64,000 nt of DNA from Chitinophagales bacterium (GCA_020636475.1 JACJXU010000008.1:62001-126000); one strand, 5' to 3'. Counted from the first letter of the stretch, positions 34,018-43,943 are shown. Notes: a model not told the origin generated them from the sequence alone. Translations and numbers: made by a program.

Positions 34018-34971
34018 TTACACCTCCGCCGCAATAATATACTTATTCCGCTCGGGCGCATTTCTATTAACCAATTCGCCAATAAAACCCGCCAGAAATA
34101 GCTGCACGCCCACAATAATCGCCATAAGGGCAATATAAAAAAGTGGCTGGTCCACCACATCGCGGTAAGCTGTTTTGGTAGCGATACGCCATAGTTTCAG
34201 GCAAATAAGCCAAATCGTTACGCCGCCGCCCATCAGAAACGACAAGGTGCCGATAGCTCCAAACAAGTGCATCGGGTTTCTGCCAAATTTTCCGATAAAC
34301 AAAATAGTGAGCAGGTCTAAAAATCCTTTGATGAGGCGTTCGATGCCAAACTTGGAGTAACCGTATTTTCTTGCTTGGTGCTGCACTACTTTCTCGCCGA
34401 TTTTCCGAAAGCCTGCCCATTTGGCTAAAAGTGGAATGTAGCGGTGCATTTCGCCATAGACTTCGATACTTTTTATCACATCTTTTTTGTAGGCTTTCAG
34501 ACCACAGTTGAAGTCGTGAAGATTTATGCCGCTGAGTTTTCGGGTTACGGCATTAAAAAAACGAGAAGGAAATGTTTTCGACCAAGGGTCGTGGCGTTGT
34601 TTTTTCCAACCCGAAACCAAGTCGAAGCCTTCGTGCTGAATCATCTGGTACAAATCGGGAATTTCGTCAGGATTATCTTGTAGGTCTGCGTCCATTGTAA
34701 TCACTACTTCGCCTTGTGCGCGGGCAAAACCTTCGTTTAGCGCAGCGGATTTGCCGTAGTTGCGCCTAAACTTAATGCCTTTGTTATGGGCATTTTTTTG
34801 CGAAAGTGCCTGAATCACTTTCCAAGAATTATCGCTACTGCCGTCATCAACCCAAATAATTTCGTAAGAAAGATTGTTTTCATTGCATACACGCACAATC
34901 CAATCATGGAGTTCGGGTAATGATTCTTCTTCGTTCAGCAAAGGAACAATTATAGAAACGGCAACTTTCAA
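34018..34971 (-). CDS. Family 2 glycosyltransferase with two C-terminal membrane helices (DPM/ArnC type)
   Basis: The 317-residue protein probably transfers a sugar to a polyprenyl phosphate at the inner membrane. The GT-A domain shows SIIVPLLNEEESLPEL, IWVDDGSSDNSWKVI, the DAD metal motif in TMDADLQDNPDEIPDL, and LHDFNCGLKAYKKDV. Two helices follow (about 240-265 and 278-302), matching dolichyl/undecaprenyl-phosphate sugar synthases. The preceding DUF4199 gene on the same strand is a frequent neighbour of such enzymes in this phylum and may be functionally linked. The sugar is not predictable. Confidence 0.92.
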   Translation of the reverse strand: MKVAVSIIVPLLNEEESLPELHDWIVRVCNENNLSYEIIWVDDGSSDNSWKVIQALSQKNAHNKGIKFRRNYGKSAALNEGFARAQGEVVITMDADLQDNPDEIPDLYQMIQHEGFDLVSGWKKQRHDPWSKTFPSRFFNAVTRKLSGINLHDFNCGLKAYKKDVIKSIEVYGEMHRYIPLLAKWAGFRKIGEKVVQHQARKYGYSKFGIERLIKGFLDLLTILFIGKFGRNPMHLFGAIGTLSFLMGGGVTIWLICLKLWRIATKTAYRDVVDQPLFYIALMAIIVGVQLFLAGFIGELVNRNAPERNKYIIAAEV

Positions 34972-35004
34972 AGTAGTAGCAGAAAATTATTTTACAATAA
35001 AAAA

Positions 35005-35538
35005 TTAATAAGTGTTTTTGCGCTCGCGTTTTAGAATAGCAGCTACAATAGCAGCAATAATGGCACCGAAAATACCAGCGCTGAGAATTCCTAGAATAAC
35101 ATTTTTAAAACTCATACTCAAATCTTGCTTTTCTATTTCTTCAATGGTTTTATCAATCGTTTCCCCATCTGCACCAAATGCTTTCATGGTTTCTATTGTA
35201 TTATTTATCGCCATTTGTTTTTGCAAGTCTATCAAAGAAGGGTCAATAAAATTGAAAAGGATATATTGGAAAATATTGCCCACAACTGCGGCTACCATAA
35301 AAGTAATAAGCCCAATAACAAAAGCATCGCCAAAACTAATCATTCCTCTATTGGCTTTTTTTCCTTCCGAAACTGCCATTACCATTATACCAATAATGAT
35401 AAGCATGCTCAACAAAAGTATCCAGTAGCTAAATAAAAAAGTTGGATTAATAAAATATAATAGTGTCGAAAGGATAATACCCGCCAATCCGGCAATAAGA
35501 CCATAGCGCAATGCAATAGATGTATAAGGAGGTTTCAT
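35005..35538 (-). CDS. DUF4199 family membrane protein
   Basis: The 177-residue protein has four predicted membrane helices (about 10-28, 34-52, 70-90 and 145-168). It contains the DUF4199 pattern ISFGDAFVIGLITFMVAAVVG followed by a charged extramembrane loop with EMxKAxG-like residues. The family is restricted to Bacteroidota and its function is unknown. It lies 33 nt upstream of the polyprenyl-phosphate-type glycosyltransferase and is probably co-transcribed with it. Confidence 0.87.
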   Translation of the reverse strand: MKPPYTSIALRYGLIAGLAGIILSTLLYFINPTFLFSYWILLLSMLIIIGIMVMAVSEGKKANRGMISFGDAFVIGLITFMVAAVVGNIFQYILFNFIDPSLIDLQKQMAINNTIETMKAFGADGETIDKTIEEIEKQDLSMSFKNVILGILSAGIFGAIIAAIVAAILKRERKNTY

Positions 35539-35730
35539 TTAGTTTTTGTAAAAAGGTTATAAAATATAATACGTAACAAATATAAGCAAAAATGCACTAT
35601 CTCTTGTTAATTTGAGGATTAATTGAAGAAGGATACAAATTTTAGGAAAATAAATTAGGAAATAAAAGCATAAAAATCTAACTTAGCGTACAAATGACAC
35701 TAAGCCATTAATTTTAAAAACACACAAACT

Positions 35731-38700
35731 ATGAAATTTATTTACGCACTACTTATATGGTTGGGAGGAATTTCGGTTTTTGCACAAAACTATTTTACTT
35801 GGGACAATGCCACGGTTTATTTTTTACTCACCGACCGTTTTAACAACGGCAATACAGGCAACGATCAATCGTATGGACGCGGAACAGACCCCGTAGGTGG
35901 TTTTTTTGGTGGAGACTTCGTAGGACTTACTCAAAAAATTAGCAATGGTTACTTCGACGATTTGGGCGTAAACGCCTTGTGGATTTCGCCGCCTTATGAG
36001 CAAATTCACGGACATGTTACCGGCTACGGCAACGACCCTGCTTTTCAAGATCATTATGCTTATCACGGCTATTATGCCTTAGATTTTACCGAACCCGATG
36101 CCAACTTTGGTACTTTTGCCGAGTTTCAGGCTTTGGTAGATACAGCACATGCACACGGTATTCGCATTGTGTTGGATATTGTACTCAATCACGTAGGCTA
36201 CGACAATACTGCCGATTCCAACGAATTTGGTTTGGGTGCAGTAGGCAGTCCCAACGACCCAAACTGGTGTAATTGGTGGACAGACCCTAACGGCGCAGCC
36301 TGGATTCGCAAAGATGGGGCAGGAGAGTATTGTTCGCCAGCCGCCGGAGGTGACGACCTTACAATGGCACTTGCGGGTTTGCCCGATGTTCGTACCGATT
36401 ATACAAGTTCAATAGACTTGCCCAATGTGCTACTTACTAAGTGGAATGCAACCAAAGAAACGCAAGAAATAAATGAGTTAAATACGTTTTTTACCAATAC
36501 CGGACTTACGGCAACGCCTGCCAATTATATTATAAAATGGCTCACCGATTGGGTGCGCGAGTATGGCGTAGATGGTTTTAGAATTGATACTTACAAACAC
36601 GTAGAGCGAGCTATTTGGGGTGAACTTAAAATACAATCGCAAGCGGCATTTAACGAATGGAAAACCAATAATCCTGCTAAAAAATTAGATGATACGCCTT
36701 TTTGGATGGTGGGCGAATGGTACGGGCACGGACCCGGAAAAAATGCTGAAGCCGTAAATGTGGGTTTGACAGATGCCTTGATAAATTTTCAGTTTCAGGG
36801 ACAAGCCGGAACGCCTACAAACCTGGAAGCTACTTATGCTAACTATGCTTCTATTGTAAACCCCGACCCTGAATGGAATATTTTAAGCTATATTTCTTCG
36901 CACGATACACAACTTTTCGATAGAAATGATTTGGTAGATGGCGGAACTTCTTTGTTGCTTGCGCCGGGAGCAGTACAAATTTTTTATGGAGATGAAACAG
37001 CGCGCCCTTTGCTTAGCTACAATACCGGAACCGACCAAGATACACGTTCTTTTATGAATTGGGGAAGTCCGAACAATACAGTGCTTACACATTGGCAAAA
37101 AATAGGCACTTTCCGACAAAAACATCCTGCCATTGGTGCCGGTACACATACTTTGCTGCAATCGTCTTCGCCTTATATGTTTAGCAGAGAATATCAAAAT
37201 GTAACGCAAGGTATTTGCGACTTTGCCGTAATAGCCTTAGGATTAAGTGCAGGCACGCAAACAATAAATGTAGCATCAGTATTTGCCGATAATACCCAAA
37301 TTCGCAATTATTACACCAATGAAATTGCTACCGTTACGGGTGGAAATCTCACATTTACCGTAGGTGCCGAAGGTGTAATGTTGTTGGAGTATGTAAATCC
37401 TCCGGCTTGTATTATTACTGAAATTAGTCCAGATATTTGCTACGAGCCAAATGCCGTAGAAGTAACGATAAGTGCTATTGATGGCGGAAATCCTATGGTT
37501 GCACCTACTATATATTATTCGTTTGATGTCAATGCAGACCCAAATAATTTAAATGACTGGACAATTTATACAACTCCTTTTACACTTACGCAAAGTGAAA
37601 CGGTATATGCTTTTGCACAAAATACCAGCAATGAACGCTCGGCAGTAGTATCGAAGGAGTACAATGTAGGAAATTTACCTTACATATACTTCCACTGGAA
37701 TGCAGCAAATGCTGGCTGTAGCACACCGTATGTGTATATTTGGGACATAGACGGCGTTTCTAATACAGAAGTTGCCCCTTGGCCCGGCGTGCCAATGACG
37801 GACAACGATAGTGACGGTTGGTACGATTATTTGTTGGGCGATGCTTGTTTTGCCAGTGTTATTTTTAATTGTGGTTCTAATCAAAACCAAACGGCAAATT
37901 TGTTGGCGGAAAGTGGCAACGCTTGCTACGATAATGCTTGGGTTACTTGTCCTGCTATTCCTGCTTCGACATATATTTCACCCGTTTCGGGAAATTTTGA
38001 AGCAACCTTAATGAATGTAAGTATTGGCAGCGTTGGCGGAAATAATTGCACCTTGTATTATACAACCGATGGCACTACACCAGACCAAAATAGTAGTGTT
38101 TATACCGGATCTATTGTAATTGATGGTATTCAAAACACAAGCGTTACGGTAAATGCAGTAGCGTATTGCGATGGAACGCCTACAACAGTAGCTAGCGAAA
38201 CGTATACTTTTTCCGAAGGAATTACTTTGTATTGGGATACCCAAGCTACTTGCAGCACGCCTTATGTGTATGCCTGGAATTTGAATGGGCAATCGGGTAC
38301 ACAAAATGCAGCTTGGCCCGGCGTACTTATGACGGACGAAGATGGAGACGATTGGTATGATTATACGCTTGCCGGAGCAACTTGCGCGAATGTTATTTTT
38401 AGTTGCGGTTCTAACCAAAATCAAAGCCTTGATTACTTAAACATTTGTTCCGACTCTTGCTTTGTTGGTGCTTCAACTGCCGGAGCGTGGACAACTTGTC
38501 CTACATTTTCTTCCAGCAACTGTATAACCTCATTAACGATAAGCAACAATCCTATTCCTCCCGATACATATAGCGTAGAGCAGTACATTTTTTCTGCCGG
38601 AAGTGTTGCTACAGGTACTACGGTTGTATTCAAAGCCGAAGATTATATTGTGTTGCAAAAAGGGTTTAACAGCAATGCTGGAACGGATTTTACGGCAAAA

Positions 38701-39054
38701 ATTGAAGCCTGTACACCTGTTGCCAAACCTGTAGCGGACAGCAATAATGAGAATATTCTTGCCAACAAACTTAGTAGCATCGGTAGTTTTAACGCAAAAA
38801 GTAAAATTGTGGTAAGCCCTAATCCCACTTCCGGTAGCGAAACGACTTTGTATTTTTATGGTTATACCACTGAGAAAGTGCAGGTGAATGTACTGAATTA
38901 CAGTGGACAAGTGGTTTTACAAAAAGAGGCATTGCTTGATAATGCTACCAATACGATAGATTTGCCAACAACACAATTAGCTTCGGGAATTTATTTGGTA
39001 CAAATTCAAACAAAAAATAATATGGAAGTGATAAAGTTGGTGGTTACGCATTAG
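35731..39054 (+). CDS. Secreted multidomain alpha-amylase with two CBM26-like modules and T9SS sorting domain
   Basis: This 1107-residue extracellular enzyme would hydrolyse alpha-1,4-glucan. The signal peptide is residues 1-18. The GH13 catalytic domain (about 22-550) has region I DIVLNH (149-154), the nucleophile Asp-286 in GFRIDTYKH, the acid/base Glu-329 in GEWYG and the transition-state Asp-392 in SSHDTQ. Next come a chitobiase-C-like/FN3-like segment, a starch-binding CBM26-like module (about 650-740), a second such segment pair (to about 925), and a PxxYSVEQYIFSAGSV-type linker domain. Last is a T9SS type A sorting domain (about 1030-1107; VVSPNPTSGSETTLYFYG ... GIYLVQIQTKNNMEVIKLVV). 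It is expected to be anchored or released at the cell surface. No sus operon adjoins it. Confidence 0.94.
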   Translation: MKFIYALLIWLGGISVFAQNYFTWDNATVYFLLTDRFNNGNTGNDQSYGRGTDPVGGFFGGDFVGLTQKISNGYFDDLGVNALWISPPYEQIHGHVTGYGNDPAFQDHYAYHGYYALDFTEPDANFGTFAEFQALVDTAHAHGIRIVLDIVLNHVGYDNTADSNEFGLGAVGSPNDPNWCNWWTDPNGAAWIRKDGAGEYCSPAAGGDDLTMALAGLPDVRTDYTSSIDLPNVLLTKWNATKETQEINELNTFFTNTGLTATPANYIIKWLTDWVREYGVDGFRIDTYKHVERAIWGELKIQSQAAFNEWKTNNPAKKLDDTPFWMVGEWYGHGPGKNAEAVNVGLTDALINFQFQGQAGTPTNLEATYANYASIVNPDPEWNILSYISSHDTQLFDRNDLVDGGTSLLLAPGAVQIFYGDETARPLLSYNTGTDQDTRSFMNWGSPNNTVLTHWQKIGTFRQKHPAIGAGTHTLLQSSSPYMFSREYQNVTQGICDFAVIALGLSAGTQTINVASVFADNTQIRNYYTNEIATVTGGNLTFTVGAEGVMLLEYVNPPACIITEISPDICYEPNAVEVTISAIDGGNPMVAPTIYYSFDVNADPNNLNDWTIYTTPFTLTQSETVYAFAQNTSNERSAVVSKEYNVGNLPYIYFHWNAANAGCSTPYVYIWDIDGVSNTEVAPWPGVPMTDNDSDGWYDYLLGDACFASVIFNCGSNQNQTANLLAESGNACYDNAWVTCPAIPASTYISPVSGNFEATLMNVSIGSVGGNNCTLYYTTDGTTPDQNSSVYTGSIVIDGIQNTSVTVNAVAYCDGTPTTVASETYTFSEGITLYWDTQATCSTPYVYAWNLNGQSGTQNAAWPGVLMTDEDGDDWYDYTLAGATCANVIFSCGSNQNQSLDYLNICSDSCFVGASTAGAWTTCPTFSSSNCITSLTISNNPIPPDTYSVEQYIFSAGSVATGTTVVFKAEDYIVLQKGFNSNAGTDFTAKIEACTPVAKPVADSNNENILANKLSSIGSFNAKSKIVVSPNPTSGSETTLYFYGYTTEKVQVNVLNYSGQVVLQKEALLDNATNTIDLPTTQLASGIYLVQIQTKNNMEVIKLVVTH

Positions 39055-39098
39055 TTTGCATTGTTTTACAAGTTAAAAATGACAACGATTATTTAAAG

Positions 39099-39132
39099 CA
39101 GCAGTATTGGAAAGGTAATACTGCTGTTTTTT
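39099..39132 (+). terminator. Terminator after the amylase gene
   Basis: CAGCAGTATT (39099-39108) pairs with AATACTGCTG (39117-39126) around an 8-nt loop and is followed by T6. Confidence 0.88.
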
Positions 39133-39231
39133 ATTGCTTAAATCGCAATTCTGCATTAGAGATTTTGCTTGATAAATCATACTGTACTTTCTTTTCAGAA
39201 AAATATAATAAATCAGACCTATTTTACCTTA

Positions 39232-39309
39232 TACCAAAATTGCACGAAAATTCCGTAAATGATGATGCGTTTTCCTTTTCTAGTACGCAATCATTATTTG
39301 ATTTTGGTA
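39232..39309 (+). mobile_element. MITE-like element, copy 2 (78 bp, minimal form)
   Basis: Perfect 9-bp inverted ends TACCAAAAT (39232-39240) and ATTTTGGTA (39301-39309) are flanked by direct TTA triplets (39229-39231 and 39310-39312). Its left 20 nt match the left end of the 47076 element and its right 57 nt match that element's right end. The roughly 255-bp centre is missing, joined at an AATT shared by both sides. It is non-coding. Confidence 0.78.
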
Positions 39310-39341
39310 TTATTTCAAAACAAGTATCGGCAAAAATGCAA

Positions 39342-39374
39342 AAATCCCGCCAGTCGCAAGACTTGGCGGGATTT
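39342..39374 (-). terminator. Terminator for the RRM protein gene (possibly bidirectional)
   Basis: AAATCCCGCCA (39342-39352) pairs with TGGCGGGATTT (39364-39374) over a GTC-GCAA-GAC hairpin with a GCAA tetraloop. On the minus strand it is followed by TTTTTGCATTTTTG. It is about 98 nt after the RRM stop codon. From 39375 to 39471 nothing else is seen. Confidence 0.7.
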
Positions 39375-39471
39375 ATTATTTCAACAAATTACCTTTATAA
39401 AAAAGGTAGAATAAAATTAGTATTTTTAAGAAAGTGTGCGAACTTATTACACAACAAATTCAGAAAGACTA

Positions 39472-39822
39472 CTAAAAGCGATTGTGACGGTCTTTACGCT
39501 CTCCAAAATCCTCACGGCGATTGAAAGAACGCTCATTGTTGCGATCACGTGGTGGGCGGCTGTTAAAAGAAGGACGCTCTTCTCTTGGGCGCGCCTCTTT
39601 TACTACAATGCGGTAACCACCAAAATCGGTGTCGTCAAGTTGTTTAATTGCCTCTAAGGCTTCGGCAGAGTCGTTCATTTCTACAAATCCAAATCCTTTG
39701 GATTTTCCAGTGGCTTGGTCAGTAATAATTTTTACAGAATTAACTTCGCCATAGGCTTCGAATAGTTCCTGCAACTCCGATTCTTTAGTTTTGAAGTTCA
39801 ACTTCGCTACAAAAATGTTCAT
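39472..39822 (-). CDS. RNA-binding protein with one RRM domain
   Basis: The ATG at 39822 (MNIFVAKLNFKTKESELQEL) gives 116 residues and the family's normal start; a 14-residue upstream extension is discarded. The RRM (residues 1-78) has RNP2 IFVAKL and RNP1 KGFGFVEM. The tail (about 80-116) is rich in Arg, Asn, Asp and Phe, like the RGG-type tails of cyanobacterial and Bacteroidota Rbp proteins. It binds single-stranded RNA and may act as a cold or stress RNA chaperone. The long leader and the hairpin terminator suggest an independently regulated short transcript. Confidence 0.93.
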   Translation of the reverse strand: MNIFVAKLNFKTKESELQELFEAYGEVNSVKIITDQATGKSKGFGFVEMNDSAEALEAIKQLDDTDFGGYRIVVKEARPREERPSFNSRPPRDRNNERSFNRREDFGERKDRHNRF

Positions 39823-39840
39823 TTGAAAAAAATAAATTAA

Positions 39841-39887
39841 GAAAAAAATAAAAAGATCTTGCACCCTTATTGAAGCGGCACAAGATA
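39841..39887 (-). terminator. Probable terminator for gltA
   Basis: On the minus strand ATCTTG (39881-39886) pairs with CAAGAT (39856-39861), partly extended by GCC/GGTG-like pairs, and the hairpin is followed by a T-rich run (39841-39854). It lies about 35 nt past the gltA stop codon. Confidence 0.5.
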
Positions 39888-39919
39888 TAAAAAGTATAAG
39901 GTTGACATAATCTTAAAAA

Positions 39920-41206
39920 TTAACGGTTTTCTATAGATACGTAATCGCGTTTTACGTGTCCGGTATAAACTTGACGCGGACGACCAATGGGTTGCTTATC
40001 GTACATCATTTCTTTCCATTGCGCAATCCAGCCCGGAAGGCGACCCAAAGCAAAAAGTACCGTAAACATTTCTACCGGAAAACCAATTGCTTTGTAAATA
40101 ATACCCGAGTAAAAATCTACATTGGGATACAATTTTCTTTCAATAAAATAATCATCTTTCAAGGCTGCTTCTTCCAACTCGCGTGCAATATCCAGCAAGG
40201 GGTCTTTAATATTCAATTTGTTTAGAACATCATCGCTGGCTTTTTTGATAATTCGCGCACGAGGGTCGAAATTCTTGTATACACGGTGTCCAAATCCCAT
40301 TAGTCTAAAACCACTATCTTTATCTTTGGCTTTTTCTACCCAAGATTGGATAGAACCGCCACCTTGACGAATGTTTTGTAACATTTCCAACACGGCTTGG
40401 TTGGCTCCACCATGGCGTGGACCCCACAATGCCGAAATGCCCGCCGAAATACAAGCGTACAAAGGCGCGTGCGAAGAACCTACAAAACGCACCGTAGAAG
40501 TAGAGCAGTTTTGTTCGTGGTCGGCGTGAAGGATAAGCAATTTTTCCATTGCATCTACTACTACAGGATCTACTTCGTATTCTTCGGTGCGCTGCCCAAA
40601 AAACATGTACAAAAAGTTGGTAACGTAGTCGTACTTGTTCTGTGGATAAAGCACCGGATGTCCGATAGATTTTTTATAAATCCACGAAACCATAGTAGGC
40701 AATTTTGCCAATAAGCGTATAACGGTTTTGTCCACTTCTTCAGGGCTGCGGTTGGGGTCAAGCGATTCAGGATAAAATGCCGACAAAGAACAGATTAAAG
40801 ACGACAACTGACCCATTGGGTGAGAGTTGGTAGGATAAGCATCAAGAAATTTCTTGATAGACTCGTGTACCAGCGTGTGGCGCGAAATAGATTCTGTAAA
40901 TTGGTCGTATGCTTCTTTTGAAGGCAAATCGCCAAACAACAACAAATAGGCAACTTCCAAAAAAGTCGATTTTTCCGCTAATTGTTCTATCGGATATCCG
41001 CGATACTGCAAAATACCTTTTTCTCCATCTAAGTAAGTAATGGCACTATACGTAGAGCCCGTATTTTTATAGCCAATATCTAAGGTTATCAAGCCCGACT
41101 GACCGCGCAAGGAGGAAATATCTATTGCCGATTCGTTTTCTGTACCTGTAACTACCGGTAATTCGTAATTGTTATCTTTAAATTGTATTGTGGCTTTTTC
41201 TGACAT
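39920..41206 (-). CDS. gltA: Citrate synthase
   Basis: The enzyme condenses acetyl-CoA and oxaloacetate to citrate at the entry to the TCA cycle. The 428-residue length is that of the hexameric, NADH-sensitive type II form. Catalytic segments are SSHAPLYACISAGISALWGP with the following RHGGANQAVLEML, the histidine in MGFGHRVYKNFDPRA and the Asp in NVDFYSGIIY. The N-terminal beta-rich part (YELPVVTGTENESAIDIS) is the type II extension. It is divergent from the DUF6340 lipoprotein gene and has its own promoter-like motif. Confidence 0.96.
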   Translation of the reverse strand: MSEKATIQFKDNNYELPVVTGTENESAIDISSLRGQSGLITLDIGYKNTGSTYSAITYLDGEKGILQYRGYPIEQLAEKSTFLEVAYLLLFGDLPSKEAYDQFTESISRHTLVHESIKKFLDAYPTNSHPMGQLSSLICSLSAFYPESLDPNRSPEEVDKTVIRLLAKLPTMVSWIYKKSIGHPVLYPQNKYDYVTNFLYMFFGQRTEEYEVDPVVVDAMEKLLILHADHEQNCSTSTVRFVGSSHAPLYACISAGISALWGPRHGGANQAVLEMLQNIRQGGGSIQSWVEKAKDKDSGFRLMGFGHRVYKNFDPRARIIKKASDDVLNKLNIKDPLLDIARELEEAALKDDYFIERKLYPNVDFYSGIIYKAIGFPVEMFTVLFALGRLPGWIAQWKEMMYDKQPIGRPRQVYTGHVKRDYVSIENR

Positions 41207-41530
41207 ACAACGTTTGCTATACTGTATAAATGATAAATAATATTATAACTTTCGCAAAAGTAACTAAATACTTCGGCTTTCTTGATATTTTTAGTAGAAA
41301 TAATACGCAATATTTTTAACAGAACATACTACAACAAAAAATCGTGCCGAAATGTGTGTTATTTTTTAGTAAAATAACAAAAATATACCCCAAAAAGCAA
41401 AAAACATGTAGTAGCCATTAGGATAAAAACGGCTACTGTATTGTTTGTATGTATGTTTTTTATAGAATAATAAGCGATAGTCTTATTTTTAAGTCAAATA
41501 TTTTTTCAAGCCTTCAAAAAACCTTCTCTA
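41207..41530. other. Divergent intergenic region between gltA and the DUF6340 gene
   Basis: This 324-nt AT-rich stretch holds the gltA promoter candidate. A long A/T-rich section (41290-41410) shows no conserved motif I can name. No small gene is credible here. Confidence 0.5.
41255..41262 (-). promoter_or_regulatory. Candidate -7 promoter element for gltA
   Basis: The minus-strand sequence TACTTTTG followed by CG matches TAnnTTTG, 49 nt before the gltA ATG. The -33 element is not clear. Confidence 0.4.
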
Positions 41531-42502
41531 ATGATGCGCCCTTTCCATATTTTGTTTTTAGCTATTTTAATACTCAACGTAACAGCTTGCAGTGTAGTAA
41601 GCACTTCTTATTACAGAAAAACAGATGTAGTACTCCCGCCTAAAATTCAATTGCCCGAAGATGCGAAAACGGTAGCATTGATGGACAGAGCTGTTCCGGC
41701 ATATTATTTAAATAGTGACGATGTAGATAAGTCGGTACGCCGACAGCTTTTGACAAATGTAGCTAAAAGTTTTCCACAAAAAACAACCATTGTGCAGCAA
41801 GTGGACAAAAACAATAAAAGAAACTTACCCTCTCCGCCAATTTCTACACAACGACTACAAGCGTTTGGGCAAAACTTTGATATCCTTATTGCCTTAGAAA
41901 TGTTCGATTTTGTAGAGTTTCGCACTTATCGCAATATTAAAAAACATCAGCTTGACGAAAATGGAAGAGATTACATACTTGATGCCGTTGAAGGAGAAAA
42001 AACCTTAGAGCTAAACACTTTTTGGCGTATTTATGATACCCGAAATAATATTATTTTGGAAGAAATTCCTCAAAAAGTAGGCGATGGAATTATTGCTCAA
42101 GATTTGAACAAAACCCAACTTAATGCAAAACTCGACACTTTGCTCAACATTAATAGTGCAACATTTTCATACCAATTGGGCAAAGAACTGAGCCGCGATT
42201 TTCTTCCGGAATATATTTACAGCACCTGGCAATATTTCAGAGGCAGACACGAACCACTAAAGACCGCCGCGAATCATATTCGCAAAGGAAACTTGGAAAA
42301 CGCGTATCATATATTGCTGCGAGCTTCCGAAAATACGGCAAATCTAAAACCCGCCGAAGTAGAAGCGATATGGTACAACTTGGCTTTTATTTCCACAATG
42401 AGCGGCAATAAAAGCAAAGCAATGGAATTTGCGCAAAAAGCGTACGAAATTCGGAACAGCAAAAAAGTAACTGAATTGATGAAAAAAATACAGGCGGAAT
42501 AA
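41531..42502 (+). CDS. DUF6340 family lipoprotein
   Basis: The 323-residue product carries a lipoprotein signal (ILILNVTAC, Cys-20). The DUF6340 pattern follows: VLPPKIQLPEDAKTVALMDR near residue 37 and FWRIYDTRNNIILEEI in the middle. The C-terminal third is helical with TPR-like repeats (NHIRKGNLENAYHILLRASE, WYNLAFISTMSGNKSKAMEF). It is probably anchored to the outer membrane. The family is frequent in Bacteroidota and has no assigned function. Confidence 0.85.
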   Translation: MMRPFHILFLAILILNVTACSVVSTSYYRKTDVVLPPKIQLPEDAKTVALMDRAVPAYYLNSDDVDKSVRRQLLTNVAKSFPQKTTIVQQVDKNNKRNLPSPPISTQRLQAFGQNFDILIALEMFDFVEFRTYRNIKKHQLDENGRDYILDAVEGEKTLELNTFWRIYDTRNNIILEEIPQKVGDGIIAQDLNKTQLNAKLDTLLNINSATFSYQLGKELSRDFLPEYIYSTWQYFRGRHEPLKTAANHIRKGNLENAYHILLRASENTANLKPAEVEAIWYNLAFISTMSGNKSKAMEFAQKAYEIRNSKKVTELMKKIQAE

Positions 42503-42520
42503 ATTATTCTGCTGCAAAAA

Positions 42521-43915
42521 CTATCTGCCCACCATTTTTTCGGGTACTACTATACGGTCGAAATCTTCTTCCGAAAGTAAGTTTAGTGCCAAAGCTGCTT
42601 CTTTGAGCGTAGTATTGTCTTGGTGCGCTTTCTTCGCTATCTTAGCTGCATTGTCGTAGCCAATGTAAGTGTTTAATGCCGTAACCAACATCAGCGAATT
42701 GTATAGATTTTGACGGATTCTTGCCAAATTTGGTTCTATTCCTTGTGCGCAGTGTTCATCAAACGACTCGGCAGCATCGCCTAAAAGTCTCGCCGACTGC
42801 AAAAAGTTGGCAATTATCAAAGGTTTAAACACATTCAATTCAAAATGTCCTGTACTTCCGCCAATATTTATGGCTACATCGTTGCCCATCACTTGCGCGC
42901 ATACCATAGTAAGTGCTTCCGACTGTGTAGGGTTCACTTTCCCCGGCATAATAGAAGACCCCGGCTCATTGGAAGGAATAATTATTTCGCCAATACCCGA
43001 GCGCGGACCAGACGACAACATACGAATATCGTTGCCAATTTTCATTAGGCTCACCGCTAAAGTTTTTAGGGCACCGTGCGCTTCTACAATGGCATCGTGT
43101 GCAGCTAAGGCTTCAAATTTGTTTTCCGCCGAAACAAAAGGCAAATCCGTAATTTCAGCAATTTTGGCAGCTACAGTTTTGGTGTAGCCCTTGGGTGTAT
43201 TAATGCCCGTTCCTACTGCCGTTCCACCCAAAGCCAGTTCGCTAAGGTGCGGCAAACTGTTTTTAATAGCGCGCATACCATGGTCTAATTGCGACACATA
43301 GCCCGAAAACTCTTGTCCCAAAGTAAGCGGCGTAGCGTCCATAAAGTGCGTACGACCTATTTTTACAATATCCATAAATTCTTCCGACTTTTTGTGCAAA
43401 GTATCGCGCAGTTGCTGCACGCGCGGAAGGGTGTAGTTAACCAAAGCCATATACGCAGCAATGTGCATTGCCGTAGGAAAAGTATCGTTGGAAGATTGCG
43501 ATTTGTTTACATCATCGTTTGGGTGAAGAAATTTGTTGCTGTCGGTGAGTGCGCCGCCTTTTATTACATGCGCCCGATAAGCGACTACTTCATTTACATT
43601 CATATTACTTTGCGTACCGGAACCGGTTTGCCATATTACCAATGGAAACTGGTCGTTGAGTTTATCTGCCAATATTTCATCGCAGACTTGCGCAATGAGT
43701 TCGGCTTTTTCTTTAGAAAAATCGGTAAGTTCAGTATTGGTAAAAGCAGCTGCTTTTTTCAAAATGGCAAAGGCTTTTATTATTTCCAAAGGCATTTGTG
43801 CTTTTTCGCCGCCAATTTTAAAATTATGGATAGAGCGTTGCGTTTGTGCGCCCCAATATTTATCGGCAGGAACATCTACGTAGCCTAAGCTGTCTTTTTC
43901 TTGTCTGAATTTCAT
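42521..43915 (-). CDS. fumC: Fumarate hydratase class II
   Basis: The enzyme interconverts fumarate and malate without an iron-sulfur cluster. The 464-residue protein begins [28 protein letters not shown], with the usual class II N-terminus. It contains [18 protein letters not shown] residues ([20 protein letters not shown]), the catalytic-site [26 protein letters not shown] and the superfamily signature [16 protein letters not shown]. The gene is convergent with the DUF6340 gene and is not grouped with other TCA genes except gltA 1.3 kb away. Confidence 0.96.
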   Translation of the reverse strand: MKFRQEKDSLGYVDVPADKYWGAQTQRSIHNFKIGGEKAQMPLEIIKAFAILKKAAAFTNTELTDFSKEKAELIAQVCDEILADKLNDQFPLVIWQTGSGTQSNMNVNEVVAYRAHVIKGGALTDSNKFLHPNDDVNKSQSSNDTFPTAMHIAAYMALVNYTLPRVQQLRDTLHKKSEEFMDIVKIGRTHFMDATPLTLGQEFSGYVSQLDHGMRAIKNSLPHLSELALGGTAVGTGINTPKGYTKTVAAKIAEITDLPFVSAENKFEALAAHDAIVEAHGALKTLAVSLMKIGNDIRMLSSGPRSGIGEIIIPSNEPGSSIMPGKVNPTQSEALTMVCAQVMGNDVAINIGGSTGHFELNVFKPLIIANFLQSARLLGDAAESFDEHCAQGIEPNLARIRQNLYNSLMLVTALNTYIGYDNAAKIAKKAHQDNTTLKEAALALNLLSEEDFDRIVVPEKMVGR

Positions 43916-43943
43916 GAGAGGTGATTTTTTTTGAATTAAACCG

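Noticed and set aside
39165..39524. Open frame of 119 codons downstream of the amylase gene
   Set aside because: It crosses a MITE-like element and a hairpin terminator and runs into the RRM gene on the other strand; it has no family features.
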